From Pacificoceanicola onchidii (lineage in GTDB: Bacteria; Pseudomonadota; Alphaproteobacteria; Rhodobacterales; Rhodobacteraceae), in assembly GCF_004804335.1 (NCBI RefSeq), contig NZ_SRXY01000002.1, forward strand, positions 135,306 through 199,305: a DNA stretch of 64,000 bases, in the 5' to 3' direction. The notes beneath the pieces are model-generated. The model did no database searches. It was not told the DNA's origin and saw only the letters and a list, made by a program, of their open reading frames with translations. Both the position numbers and the translations under genes were made by a program. Below are positions 7,594-16,088 of this stretch, in pieces (position 1 is the stretch's first letter; each line of letters begins with the position of its first letter).

Positions 7594-8759
7594 GCCCCTG
7601 CCCCTTTTCCTGTCAATTCATCAAAGACCGCGCGCAGATCGTCCGACCCCTTGATCGGCGTGACCGCGTTGTCGTTCTGGATCACCGCCGGGCTGCCGAT
7701 CTTGTTGAAGATCACCACGCCCACGCCCTGCGCTTTCATCTCGCCATTTACTTCAACGTAATCATAGACATAGACCGTGTAGAGATAATCCATGATCACC
7801 GAGCCCACCAGCAGCAATTGCGGCAACTCTCCCAGCACCGCGAACTGCGGCAGGGTCTCGCCCGCGTTTTCGCCCTCTTCGATGGTGCGCATGTAAAGCT
7901 CCGGCGGGACCACCAGCGTGCCGCTCTCCGCGCCCAGAGCATTGCCGACCTTGATCGTCAGTGTGTTGGTATTGCCGCCCAGGTTCGCCTTGATCTTGTC
8001 GATCGTGTCCGGCCCGCCCTTGAACCGGGAAGAGCCGCTGTCGAGGCAGAAGAACACATCGTCCAACGTCAGATCACCGATGCTCACCGTCGCACCGGCC
8101 GTGGTCCAGATGTAATCCACCGACGGGATCGGCGTGTAACTGTCGAACGGAAGGGCGATGAACTGCGATGTATCAATCCCGCTCCAGTCCACATCGCCGA
8201 TCAGGCAACTGCCCTGTTTGGTCTCGCGGTTCCAGTCGAAGCAGACCCAGGCCTTGTTCGGATCAACCGCGCCTTCGTCCAGCATCGCCTGCATCATGTT
8301 GGTGAAGCCTTGCTGCATCTCTCCCTGCGCAGGCAGGGCGAGGCAGGCGCTCCAGTCGATTTCTTCGAACTGCGGGCCGCTGTAGGACACCGCCACGCCG
8401 AAGGTCAGGCTCTGCGACAGACCGCCGGGCAGGTTCACCACATCAGTGCCGATCTTGGCCTGCAGGCTGCCCCAGGGGCCGTAATCCAGATCGACAACCT
8501 TGCCCTCGTCGTCCTGTTGGTAGGTGCTGGACAGGCCCGGATCAAAGCGCGGATGCATCAGGCAGGCTTCTGTGTTGCACAGCGTCGAGGTCACCCAATC
8601 CATGTTGGTCCCCGTGTCCAGCGCGAAATACTGCACCTGCGGATTGTCCGATGTGCCCACGGACAGCGGCGCGTACCACGGCGCGGCGCCATTGTCCTGA
8701 TACGGTCCGCAAAACATCGCAATGTTGAACGACCCGGGCGAATCTGGATGAACTGCCAT
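7590..8759 (-). CDS. Pepsin-like (family A1) aspartic protease
   Basis: A 389-residue, full-length two-lobe pepsin homologue. The first catalytic motif is ALDTGTN (D48) and the second CLDSGSS (D240), a spacing of 192 against 183 in pepsin. The segment after the first Asp, with C61 and C66, then HPRF and SSTYQ, mirrors the pepsin disulfide loop (CxxxxC, HxRF, SSTYQ). A flap-like YG at Y93 and a C-terminal LLLVGSVIMDYLYTVYVYD strand complete the fold. There is no signal peptide or obvious propeptide, so it may act in the cytosol or use an unidentified export route. Such proteases are common in eukaryotes and rare in bacteria. It is first gene of a two-gene operon with the avidin-like gene. Confidence 0.85.
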   Translation of the reverse strand: MAVHPDSPGSFNIAMFCGPYQDNGAAPWYAPLSVGTSDNPQVQYFALDTGTNMDWVTSTLCNTEACLMHPRFDPGLSSTYQQDDEGKVVDLDYGPWGSLQAKIGTDVVNLPGGLSQSLTFGVAVSYSGPQFEEIDWSACLALPAQGEMQQGFTNMMQAMLDEGAVDPNKAWVCFDWNRETKQGSCLIGDVDWSGIDTSQFIALPFDSYTPIPSVDYIWTTAGATVSIGDLTLDDVFFCLDSGSSRFKGGPDTIDKIKANLGGNTNTLTIKVGNALGAESGTLVVPPELYMRTIEEGENAGETLPQFAVLGELPQLLLVGSVIMDYLYTVYVYDYVEVNGEMKAQGVGVVIFNKIGSPAVIQNDNAVTPIKGSDDLRAVFDELTGKGAGA

Positions 8760-8922
8760 TCCCTCACTCCCTGAAAGGTTGATTTTTTAACCATTAGTGA
8801 AGCGACATTTACCGTTGGTCAACTTCCAGCTATGCCGGTATGCAGGAAATTCTTGCCATCAATGCCCGTCTTGCGGGTATACCAAGGCAAACGGCAGAGC
8901 GAACAGGCGGGGCACGGCAGGC

Positions 8923-10602
8923 ATGAGCAAGAGCAGGATCGGGATCTGGTCCAATGCATCCCTGACCCTGAAGTTTCTCGCCATTGCGGTGCCGCTCACG
9001 CTGGTGGTCACCATGACAACCTTTGCGCTGATCGAACGCGAACGCCGCTCCGGCGCGGCGCAGGCGCTCGATGATCGCATCTCGAAACTGGCAGAGATCC
9101 AGGGCGACGCGATTTCCGGGCCGGTGTGGAATTTCAACCAGACCCAGATCGACCTGATCCTCGAGGCCATCGTCAATGACCCGGACCTCATCGGCATCAC
9201 GGTGCGCGACGAGCGCGGCGAACCGTTGGGGCGTATCGGCCTGACAAGCGGTGATGCGGTGCGCGCACAGACGGCTCAGATCTTTCGCGTGAAGGACCAG
9301 CCGGAGCCGCTTCTGATCGGGGATATTGCGCTGCATTATACCCAAGGCAGGCTCGACTCCGCGGCACAGCAACAGGTGCAGAACGCCATTTTGCTGACCG
9401 CCTTCATGGCGCTGGCGCTGACGGTTTCGGCGCTTGTGGCGCTGCAATACGCGGTGCGTCAGCCGCTGGTGCGCTTTGGCAAGGCGATTGATGCGGCGCA
9501 GGAAACCAGCCGCTACATCCCCGTGGAAGTGACCACCGGGGACGAGATCGGCAATCTCGCCGGGGCCTACAACACCCTGCAACAAAAACAGAAATCTGAC
9601 GAAGCGGAACTGCGCCGCATTCAGGACAACCTTGAAACCCTCGTCGAGGATCGCACCGAGGAACTCAAGAATGCCATCGACACGCTGAAGGCGCGCGAGC
9701 GTGAGATCCTGCGCGCCCGCGATGATGCGCGCAACGCGCTCAACAGCCTGCAACGCACGCAGGACCGGCTGGTGCAATCGGAGAAAATGGCCAGCCTTGG
9801 CCAGCTCACCGCCGGGATCGCCCATGAGATCAAGAACCCGCTGAACTTCGTCAACAACTTCTCCTCGCTCTCCGAGGAACTGCTGGAAGAGCTGACGGAC
9901 ATCGTGCAGGCCTGCGCGGACAAGATCGAGGCCGAGCAGGCCGAAGACGCCATCGAGCTTGTCGAAACGGTGTCCGGCAACCTGCACAAGATCCAGGAAC
10001 ACGGCCGCCGCGCCGACAGCATTGTGCGCAACATGCTGCTGCACTCGCGCTCCGGCCCGACCACCCTGCAGGACGCCAACATCAATGCCATCGTCGATGA
10101 GGCGCTGAAGTTGTCTTTCCACTCCGCCCGCGCCGAAATCGACGGCTTCAACATCGAGATGATCTCTGAACTGGCCGATGGCCTGCCGCCGGTGCCCTGT
10201 TTCCCGCAGGATCTCAGCCGGGTCTTCATCAACATCCTCTCCAACGGCATGTATGCCACCCACGCCCGCCGGACCTCGGGCGAGCCGGACTACGCCCCGG
10301 TGATCCACGTCAGCACCCGCGACACCGGCACCGGAACGCTTGAAGTGATCATCGAAGACAACGGCCCCGGCATGAGCAAAAGCGTGATCGAACAGATCTT
10401 CACCCCGTTTTACACCACCAAACCGGCGGGCGAAGGCACCGGCCTTGGCCTGTCCATCTCTTACGACATCGTCGTCACCCAGCACGGCGGCGACATTGTC
10501 GTGACCAGCACGCCCGGCAGCGGCGCACGGTTTGTCATCACCCTGCCCCTGACAGGACGGGAAGACACCCCGCCCGGCGCGAACAAGGAACCCACCTCGT
10601 GA
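8923..10602 (+). CDS. Membrane sensor histidine kinase
   Basis: A 559-residue sensor. TM1 is near residues 15-35, a periplasmic sensor region follows (about 36-150), then TM2 (about 152-175), a HAMP linker, a coiled coil with EELKNAIDTLKAREREILRARDD, and a HisKA-like helix pair GIAHEIKNPLNF with His301. The ATPase domain carries NILSNGMYA (N box), EDNGPGMS (G1) and GTGLGLSISYDIV (G2). It autophosphorylates and should donate phosphate to one or both of the receivers encoded immediately downstream. The start at 8923 is chosen because the frame upstream does not resemble a membrane sensor. It is divergent from the protease-avidin operon. Confidence 0.9.
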   Translation: MSKSRIGIWSNASLTLKFLAIAVPLTLVVTMTTFALIERERRSGAAQALDDRISKLAEIQGDAISGPVWNFNQTQIDLILEAIVNDPDLIGITVRDERGEPLGRIGLTSGDAVRAQTAQIFRVKDQPEPLLIGDIALHYTQGRLDSAAQQQVQNAILLTAFMALALTVSALVALQYAVRQPLVRFGKAIDAAQETSRYIPVEVTTGDEIGNLAGAYNTLQQKQKSDEAELRRIQDNLETLVEDRTEELKNAIDTLKAREREILRARDDARNALNSLQRTQDRLVQSEKMASLGQLTAGIAHEIKNPLNFVNNFSSLSEELLEELTDIVQACADKIEAEQAEDAIELVETVSGNLHKIQEHGRRADSIVRNMLLHSRSGPTTLQDANINAIVDEALKLSFHSARAEIDGFNIEMISELADGLPPVPCFPQDLSRVFINILSNGMYATHARRTSGEPDYAPVIHVSTRDTGTGTLEVIIEDNGPGMSKSVIEQIFTPFYTTKPAGEGTGLGLSISYDIVVTQHGGDIVVTSTPGSGARFVITLPLTGREDTPPGANKEPTS

Positions 10603-10991
10603 CCATGACCCCCGTCAGAATTCTCGTCGTCGATGACGAGCCGGACATGGAGCCGCTGTTCCGCCAGCAGCTCCGCCGGGACCTGAAGAAAGGCCGCTTC
10701 GAGCTGTCCTTTGCCACCTCCGGGCGCGACGCGCTGAGCCTGATGGACGAGGACGAGCCGCCAAGCGTGGTTCTGGTGCTCTCGGATGTGAACATGCCCG
10801 GCATGTCCGGGCTGGAACTGGTCGCCCGCCTGCGCCCCCTGCGCCCGAGCCTGACAATCTCCATGGTCACCGCCTATGACGATGACGAAACGCTGGCCGA
10901 AGCCCGCGCCCGCGGCGCTGATCGCGTGTTTTCCAAGCCGATCGATTTCGCCCTGCTCAAGGATTACCTCAACGATCTGATCGCGGCCTGA
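10599..10991 (+). CDS. Single-domain response regulator
   Basis: A 130-residue receiver with acidic pair DDEP near the N-terminus, phospho-acceptor D63 in SDVNMPGMSG, the conserved T in MVTAYDD and the Lys of SKPIDF. No output domain follows, so it works as a phospho-relay or protein-interaction switch, like CheY or Spo0F types. A GTG start overlapping the kinase stop (GTGA) is preferred over the ATG at 10605, because AAGGAA sits eight bases before the GTG and 14 before the ATG. It is the middle gene of a three-gene operon. Confidence 0.88.
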   Translation: MTMTPVRILVVDDEPDMEPLFRQQLRRDLKKGRFELSFATSGRDALSLMDEDEPPSVVLVLSDVNMPGMSGLELVARLRPLRPSLTISMVTAYDDDETLAEARARGADRVFSKPIDFALLKDYLNDLIAA

Positions 10992-10996
10992 CACCT

Positions 10997-12265
10997 ATGA
11001 CGAACACCCCTCCGCGCATTCTCGTGGTCGATGATGAACCCGACATCGAAAGCCTGATCCGCCAGAAATTCCGCCGCGAGATCAAGGCCGGCACCTATGA
11101 CATCCGCTTTGCCCGCGACGGGGTCGAAGCGCTGGAGAAACTCGCCAGCGATGCCCCCATCGACGTGGTCTTCTCCGACATCAACATGCCGCGCATGGAC
11201 GGGTTGAGTTTCCTGTCCGAGCTGGTCCAGAGCGCCGAGCCGCCGGCGGTGGTCATGGTCTCCGCCTATGGCGACATGCCCAACATCCGCGCCGCGATGA
11301 ACGGCGGAGCCTTTGACTTCCTGACCAAACCCATCGAGTTCGACGACCTCTCGGCCACTTTGCAAAAATGCCTGTCGCACCGCGATCAGCTGCACCAGTT
11401 GCAGGAAGAGACCACCCGCGCCCGCGCCGCCGAGGCCACCCTCGCCCGCTACTTTGCCCCCGCCGTCATCCACCAGCTGACTGCCAGCGGCACCGCCTAT
11501 TCCCCGGCCTCAGAACGCCGCACAAGCACCTTCCTCTTCACCGATCTGGAGAACTTTCTGCCGCTGGTGGAGCGCGCCGAGCCGCAGCCTGTCATCGACC
11601 TATTGAACGGCTATCTCGACGGCATCACCCGCTGCGTCTTTGACCACGGCGGCACCATGCTCAAGATCATCGGCGACGGGGTGCATGCGGTCTTTGGCGC
11701 GCCCTTCGATCTCGACGATCACGCCCGCGCCGCCACCCAGTGCGCACTGGCCATTGATGCCTTTTGCGAAGACTTCCGCGCCAGACAGGAGGCCTCCGGC
11801 GTGCCTTTGGGCAAAACCCGCATCGGCGTGCACACGGGCGAGGCGATCCTCGGCAATTTCGGCGGTGACATGTATTTCGACTATGCCGCCTACGGCAGCG
11901 CCGTGAACATCGCCTCCCGGCTCGAAGGGGCCAACAAGGTGCTGGGCACACGCATCTGCGTGTCTGAAACCACCGTGGCCGCCTATCCCGATTTCACCGG
12001 ACGCCAGATCGGCGCGCTGCGCCTGCGTGGCCGCGATGCGCCCCTGCGCAGCTTTGAGCCCCTGCCGCCCGAGGCCGCCTCTCCCGAGGCGCTCACCCAC
12101 TATGCCGAGGCCCTGGAGGGGTTGCAGGCGGGCGATCCGGAGGCGCGCGCGCGGCTCGTGGCGCTGATCGCCGCCAACCCGGACGACGCCCTCGCCGCCT
12201 TCCATCTGGCGCGTCATCTCGCGGGCACCTGGACCCCGGAAATCGACGTCAGCGCCCTGAGCTGA
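10997..12265 (+). CDS. Response regulator fused to class III adenylyl cyclase
   Basis: A 422-residue fusion. Residues 1-120 are a receiver with phospho-acceptor D61 (FSDINMPRMDG) and FLTKPIEF. After a helical linker, a class III nucleotide cyclase spans about 175-345. Metal-binding aspartates are D183 (FTDLENF) and D227 (IGDGVHAVFG), the base-contacting lysine is K223, and the transition-state residues N304 and R308 lie in GSAVNIASRLE. The second base-contacting position, usually Asp or Thr, is S301. A C-terminal helical region (350-422) has alternating Ala/Leu/Glu character like a TPR. It should convert a phosphorylation signal from the kinase into cAMP, or possibly another cyclic nucleotide. 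Confidence 0.88.
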   Translation: MTNTPPRILVVDDEPDIESLIRQKFRREIKAGTYDIRFARDGVEALEKLASDAPIDVVFSDINMPRMDGLSFLSELVQSAEPPAVVMVSAYGDMPNIRAAMNGGAFDFLTKPIEFDDLSATLQKCLSHRDQLHQLQEETTRARAAEATLARYFAPAVIHQLTASGTAYSPASERRTSTFLFTDLENFLPLVERAEPQPVIDLLNGYLDGITRCVFDHGGTMLKIIGDGVHAVFGAPFDLDDHARAATQCALAIDAFCEDFRARQEASGVPLGKTRIGVHTGEAILGNFGGDMYFDYAAYGSAVNIASRLEGANKVLGTRICVSETTVAAYPDFTGRQIGALRLRGRDAPLRSFEPLPPEAASPEALTHYAEALEGLQAGDPEARARLVALIAANPDDALAAFHLARHLAGTWTPEIDVSALS

Positions 12266-12277
12266 CCGGGCGCAGGC

Positions 12278-13258
12278 TTACTCCGGCCTGCAAATCTCAC
12301 CCCGGGCCGCGCCCAGCCCGGTACGCCAGATCAACCCGGCCACCAGCGCCACCAGCAAGGCCAGCAAAGCCCCGCCCGCCAGATCATGCGCACCGGACCC
12401 GGCCAACGCGCCAAACCGCAGCGTCGCCACGGTCAGCGCCGCCACCGGAAAGCTCAGCGCCCACCACGACAGCGCAAACGGCAACCGCATCAGCGCCGGC
12501 ACCTGCATCAGGACAACCCCGGCAAAACTCACCGCCGCATAAAACAGCACCCGGGCAAAGGCATCCAGAACCCCGCCATTGAGCGACAGCCAGGCAAGGA
12601 AACCCACCGCAGGCGGCGCGATCAGGATCACCAGCGTCGGATAGAGCCGCCCCGGCAAGGGATCGTGGAAAATCAACCGGTTCATCACCAAAGTGAGCAG
12701 CACGATCCAGAACGTCAGGCCGGTGGCAAAGAACAGCCAGCTCAGCTCGACAAACCCCAGCGGCACCCCCGCAATCGGGGCCACCACGTTGCCCACCGCC
12801 GGAATGAACCACGCGGGCGAGATATGCATCGGCTGAAAGCTGCGCCGCCCGATCCAGCCGGACATGACGCTCAGGAACAAAACGATCTGCAGGCCCGCCC
12901 CAATGAGCCAGACCACCCGCGCCACCGCCTCGAATTCCGCGCGCAGCGCCGTGCCGATCAGCATCAGCGAAATCGACATGGCCGGGAAGAAGGCCATCTT
13001 CACCGGATGCCCCCATTCCGCCGTCACCGCCGCCCTGTGCTGCAGAAACTTCACCCCGTAAATCCCTGCTACGGCGAGAAAATCCGTAACCGTCAGCCAG
13101 AGCGCAACCTGCGCAAGCCCCGCCCCCATGCCAAACCGCTCGGCAGAGAGATGCAGCGCCAGTGTCAACCCCGCCAGCCCCATGACGGTTGCAAAAAACG
13201 TCACCGGAAAATGCGCCAGACGCGCCTCTTCCGGGGCCATATGAACAGAATCGGACAT
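12278..13258 (-). CDS. SLAC1/TehA-family anion channel
   Basis: A 326-residue integral membrane protein with about ten hydrophobic helices and the family opening HFPVTFFATVMGLAGLTLAL, near the usual 310-340 length. SLAC1/TehA (C4-dicarboxylate transporter/malic acid transport, DUF-type TDT) proteins conduct anions or export small acids; TehA was named from tellurite resistance. The gene converges on the cyclase gene, with only 12 bases between stops. An FNR/CRP-type palindrome (13319-13332) lies 61 bases upstream of the start, suggesting oxygen- or nitric-oxide-linked control. Substrate is not determined. Confidence 0.85.
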   Translation of the reverse strand: MSDSVHMAPEEARLAHFPVTFFATVMGLAGLTLALHLSAERFGMGAGLAQVALWLTVTDFLAVAGIYGVKFLQHRAAVTAEWGHPVKMAFFPAMSISLMLIGTALRAEFEAVARVVWLIGAGLQIVLFLSVMSGWIGRRSFQPMHISPAWFIPAVGNVVAPIAGVPLGFVELSWLFFATGLTFWIVLLTLVMNRLIFHDPLPGRLYPTLVILIAPPAVGFLAWLSLNGGVLDAFARVLFYAAVSFAGVVLMQVPALMRLPFALSWWALSFPVAALTVATLRFGALAGSGAHDLAGGALLALLVALVAGLIWRTGLGAARGEICRPE

Positions 13259-13318
13259 CGCGCGTCCTCCGTCTGAAAAGATACATCACACTTCTGGAAT
13301 ATCTCTTACACCCGCGCG

Positions 13319-13332
13319 TTGACCCAGATCAA
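13319..13332. promoter_or_regulatory. FNR/CRP-type operator
   Basis: TTGACCCAGATCAA fits TTGAT/C-N4-ATCAA, the recognition pattern of FnrL/Dnr-type regulators in Rhodobacterales. It lies between the divergent SLAC1/TehA gene (61 bases upstream of its start) and the small gene at 13431. Confidence 0.55.
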
Positions 13333-13430
13333 CCATCCTCAGGTCGCGCCCTTCTTGACCCGGCGAAGCCGATCTTGACCTCCTGCGCATCAGTCAGCAT
13401 ACAACGGTATACAATTCAGGAGTCATCGCG

Positions 13431-13793
13431 ATGCCGCCAGTGGAAACATATTCGGAATGCCTCGGCATCGCCCGCGGCGAACTCCAGCTCGGGCGCGATC
13501 TGATCAAACGCGCTTTGCGCGATCACGACAACCATCGCGGCGATCTGCTCTGGCAACTGGCATCGGTTGACAAGGCGCTCGCCGCGCTGTCCCAAACGCC
13601 CCCACCCTCACCCTCGCCCCGGCGCATCACCGAAACCATCGTCAAAACCTGCCGCACAGCAGGCGCCCTGTTCACGGCGGCCCGGGCGATTGACCATGCA
13701 ACGCGCGGCGCAGACCTCTTCTCGCCGGACACCCACGCCCGCCTCAAACAGATCAGCGATGACCTGTTCCAACGAACCGGACCAAAATCCTGA
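13431..13793 (+). CDS. Small protein of unknown function
   Basis: A 120-residue, mostly helical protein beginning MPPVETYSECLGIARGEL, with a Pro/Ser-rich stretch in the middle (TPPPSPSPRR, near 56-65). AGGAG sits nine bases before the ATG. I recognise no domain. It shares the divergent regulatory region with the SLAC1/TehA gene and may be under the same FNR-type box. Coding probability is moderate: base composition and codon third positions agree with neighbouring genes. Confidence 0.5.
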   Translation: MPPVETYSECLGIARGELQLGRDLIKRALRDHDNHRGDLLWQLASVDKALAALSQTPPPSPSPRRITETIVKTCRTAGALFTAARAIDHATRGADLFSPDTHARLKQISDDLFQRTGPKS

Positions 13794-13849
13794 TCCACCG
13801 CAGGTCCAAAACCGCGCCGCGCCCTGCTTCTTCTCTGTACAAATATCCA

Positions 13850-13883
13850 AAAACAAAAAAACGCGCGGGATGTCCCGCGCGCT
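13850..13883 (-). terminator. Rho-independent terminator of ychF
   Basis: Read on the minus strand, the perfect inverted repeat CGCGCGGGACATCCCGCGCG is followed by seven T residues and a further T-rich stretch. It lies 25 bases past the ychF stop. Confidence 0.85.
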
Positions 13884-13906
13884 CCACTCCAGACTCGGCA
13901 AAAACC

Positions 13907-15004
13907 TCAGGTGTTAAACAGGAAGTGCAGAACGTCGCCGTCCTTCACCTCGTAGCCTTTGCCTTCCGCGCGCATCTTGCCCGCGTCCTTAGCCCCCTGC
14001 TCGCCATTGGCCGCGACATAGTCGTCATAGGCAATGGTCTCGGCCCGGATAAAGCCTTTCTCGAAATCGCCGTGGATCACACCCGCCGCCTGCGGCGCCA
14101 GCGTGCCGGTCCGAATGGTCCAGGCCCGCGCCTCTTTCGGGCCAACGGTGAAATAGGTCTGCAGGTTCAAAAGCGCGTACCCGGCCTTGATCAACCGGTC
14201 GAGACCGGCCTCCTCCAGCCCCAGTTCCTCAAGGAATTCCGCCGCTTCCTCGGCCTCTAGCTGGCTGATCTCTTCTTCGATCTTGGCAGAGATGACCACG
14301 TGGGAGTTGCCCTGTTTGGCGGCCATCTCGGCAACCTTTTCGCTCAAAGCATTGCCCGTCCCGGCCTCGCTCTCATCCACGTTGCACACGTAAAGAACCG
14401 GTTTCGAGGACAGCAGTTGCAGCATCTTCCACTGCTTCGCGTCCTCTTCGTCCACTTCGACAACCCGCGCGGGCTTGCCGTCTTCCAGAGCGGCCAGCGC
14501 CATCTTCATCAGACGCTCCTGCTGCACCGCTTCCTTGTCGCCGCCGCGCACCTTGCGCACAATGTTCTGGAGGCGCTTTTCAAGGCTCTCCATGTCGGCA
14601 ATAATCAGTTCCGTTTCAATGGTTTCCGCATCCGCCACCGGATCAACGCGGCCATCGACGTGGGTCACGTCATCGTCTTCGAAACAGCGCAGCACATGGG
14701 CAATGGAATCCGTCTCGCGGATGTTCGCCAGAAACTGGTTGCCCAGCCCCTCGCCCTTCGATGCGCCTTTCACCAGACCGGCAATATCGACAAAGGTCAT
14801 GCGCGTCGGAATGATCTGTTTGGAGCTGGCGATCCCCGCCAACGTGTCGAGCCGCGCATCCGGCACGGCAACCTCGCCTACGTTCGGCTCAATGGTGCAG
14901 AACGGGAAATTCGCGGCCTGCGCGCTGGCCGTCTTGGTCAAGGCGTTGAAAAGTGTTGACTTTCCCACGTTGGGCAAGCCCACGATACCCATCCGAAAAC
15001 CCAT
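13907..15004 (-). CDS. ychF: Redox-regulated ATPase YchF
   Basis: A 365-residue OBG-family P-loop protein, the normal family length. It starts MGFRMGIVGLPNVGKSTLFNAL (G1 motif), with DIAGLVKGASKGEGLGNQFLANIRE (G3 and YchF-specific stretch) and the non-canonical G4 that gives ATP preference. A TGS-like C-terminal domain ends EVKDGDVLHFLFNT. YchF binds ribosomes and acts in stress and translation control. The start at 15004 is preferred over an upstream in-frame Met (15043) because GGAG lies eight bases before it and the family begins MGF. A strong terminator follows. Confidence 0.96.
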   Translation of the reverse strand: MGFRMGIVGLPNVGKSTLFNALTKTASAQAANFPFCTIEPNVGEVAVPDARLDTLAGIASSKQIIPTRMTFVDIAGLVKGASKGEGLGNQFLANIRETDSIAHVLRCFEDDDVTHVDGRVDPVADAETIETELIIADMESLEKRLQNIVRKVRGGDKEAVQQERLMKMALAALEDGKPARVVEVDEEDAKQWKMLQLLSSKPVLYVCNVDESEAGTGNALSEKVAEMAAKQGNSHVVISAKIEEEISQLEAEEAAEFLEELGLEEAGLDRLIKAGYALLNLQTYFTVGPKEARAWTIRTGTLAPQAAGVIHGDFEKGFIRAETIAYDDYVAANGEQGAKDAGKMRAEGKGYEVKDGDVLHFLFNT

Positions 15005-15101
15005 GTTCTGCGCTCCTGCCGATCTGAAAACCCACGGGCCCAAAGCCCGCCGGGCGGTCTACTCCGCAGCGCCGCCTTGTGCAAGTCCGCAGCTTTGGTG
15101 C

Positions 15102-16070
15102 TCAGCCCTGCACCAGCCAGTCCGCCGCCGCGATACTCTCGACGCGCAGCCCATGGTCCGAAACGATCCGCGCCAGCCCCGCGTCATGCGCCGCCGCCTC
15201 CCCCTCCAGCCAATCGAGGAACAGCCGCACCGCACGGCGCGAGAGGTTGCGCTCCGGGCAGAGCGCCCAATAGGCCGGGAAACGCACCACCGGCAGCTGC
15301 GGTGTGACCGGCACAAGGCGCCCCGCTTCCACTTCCCCCGCACAGAGCGCCAGCGATTCAAGGCAGATCCCAACCCCGTCCAACGCCAGTTGCAGCGCCA
15401 TCGAAGAACGGTCCATCAGGATGGATTTGCGGTTCGCGGGCGTCTCCACGCCCATCCGCCAGAGCCAGACGTCCCACTGGCACAGCGCGCGGGCGCTGTC
15501 GATCAGCCGGGCGTCCTGCAATCGCCGGGCCGGATCATCGGGGAGTTGTTCGAGATAAGCCGGGCTGCACAGCGGCAGAACGCAATCGTCCAGGACGGCA
15601 CGCTCGGGAAAGCCGCGCCAGCCGCCGGGGCCATAGCGAATGTCCAGATCCATGATTTCGCGGTCAAAATCCGTGGGATCGGGCGCGGCATCCACGCGCA
15701 GATCCCAGTCGGGATAGCGCTGCACAAAGCCGGACAGGCGCGGCCCGAGCCAGCGCACACCAAAGCTCGGCGTGACCCGCAGGTTCAGCCGCCGTGCGTC
15801 GCGGTTCTGGCCCAGATGCGCCTGCGCGTCGCGCAACATGCGGATCGCGGCAGAGGAGGCCTGAAACAACTGTTCCCCCTCCAGCGTCAGCCGCAAGGCG
15901 CGCCCCTGACGGCGGAACAGCTTGACGCCCATCTGCTCTTCCAGCTGGCGGATCTGCTGGCTCACGGCCGAAGGGCTGACCGACAATTCATCGGCGGCGC
16001 GGCTGAGAGAGCCGCGCCGCGCAACGCATTCAAAATGCAGGTAGGCATTCAGGCTGGGTGGACGGGCCAT
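15102..16070 (-). CDS. LysR-family transcriptional regulator (GcvA-like)
   Basis: A 322-residue regulator. The winged helix-turn-helix is in residues about 5-65 (SLSRAADELSVSPSAVSQQIRQLEEQMG), followed by a periplasmic-binding-like effector domain. The opening PPSLNAYLHFECVARRGSLSRAA is like GcvA-type LysR proteins. It lies 18 bases downstream of the FAH-family hydrolase gene on the same strand and is probably co-transcribed with it. It may regulate the hydrolase or part of the adjoining sugar-acid genes; the effector is unknown. Confidence 0.88.
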   Translation of the reverse strand: MARPPSLNAYLHFECVARRGSLSRAADELSVSPSAVSQQIRQLEEQMGVKLFRRQGRALRLTLEGEQLFQASSAAIRMLRDAQAHLGQNRDARRLNLRVTPSFGVRWLGPRLSGFVQRYPDWDLRVDAAPDPTDFDREIMDLDIRYGPGGWRGFPERAVLDDCVLPLCSPAYLEQLPDDPARRLQDARLIDSARALCQWDVWLWRMGVETPANRKSILMDRSSMALQLALDGVGICLESLALCAGEVEAGRLVPVTPQLPVVRFPAYWALCPERNLSRRAVRLFLDWLEGEAAAHDAGLARIVSDHGLRVESIAAADWLVQG

Positions 16071-16088
16071 GCCTCAGCCTTGCCCCGA

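Noticed and set aside
13404-13416. GGTATACAA as a further GntR operator
   Set aside because: Only a half-site match to TGGTATACCA, not palindromic, and upstream of a gene unrelated to sugar acids.
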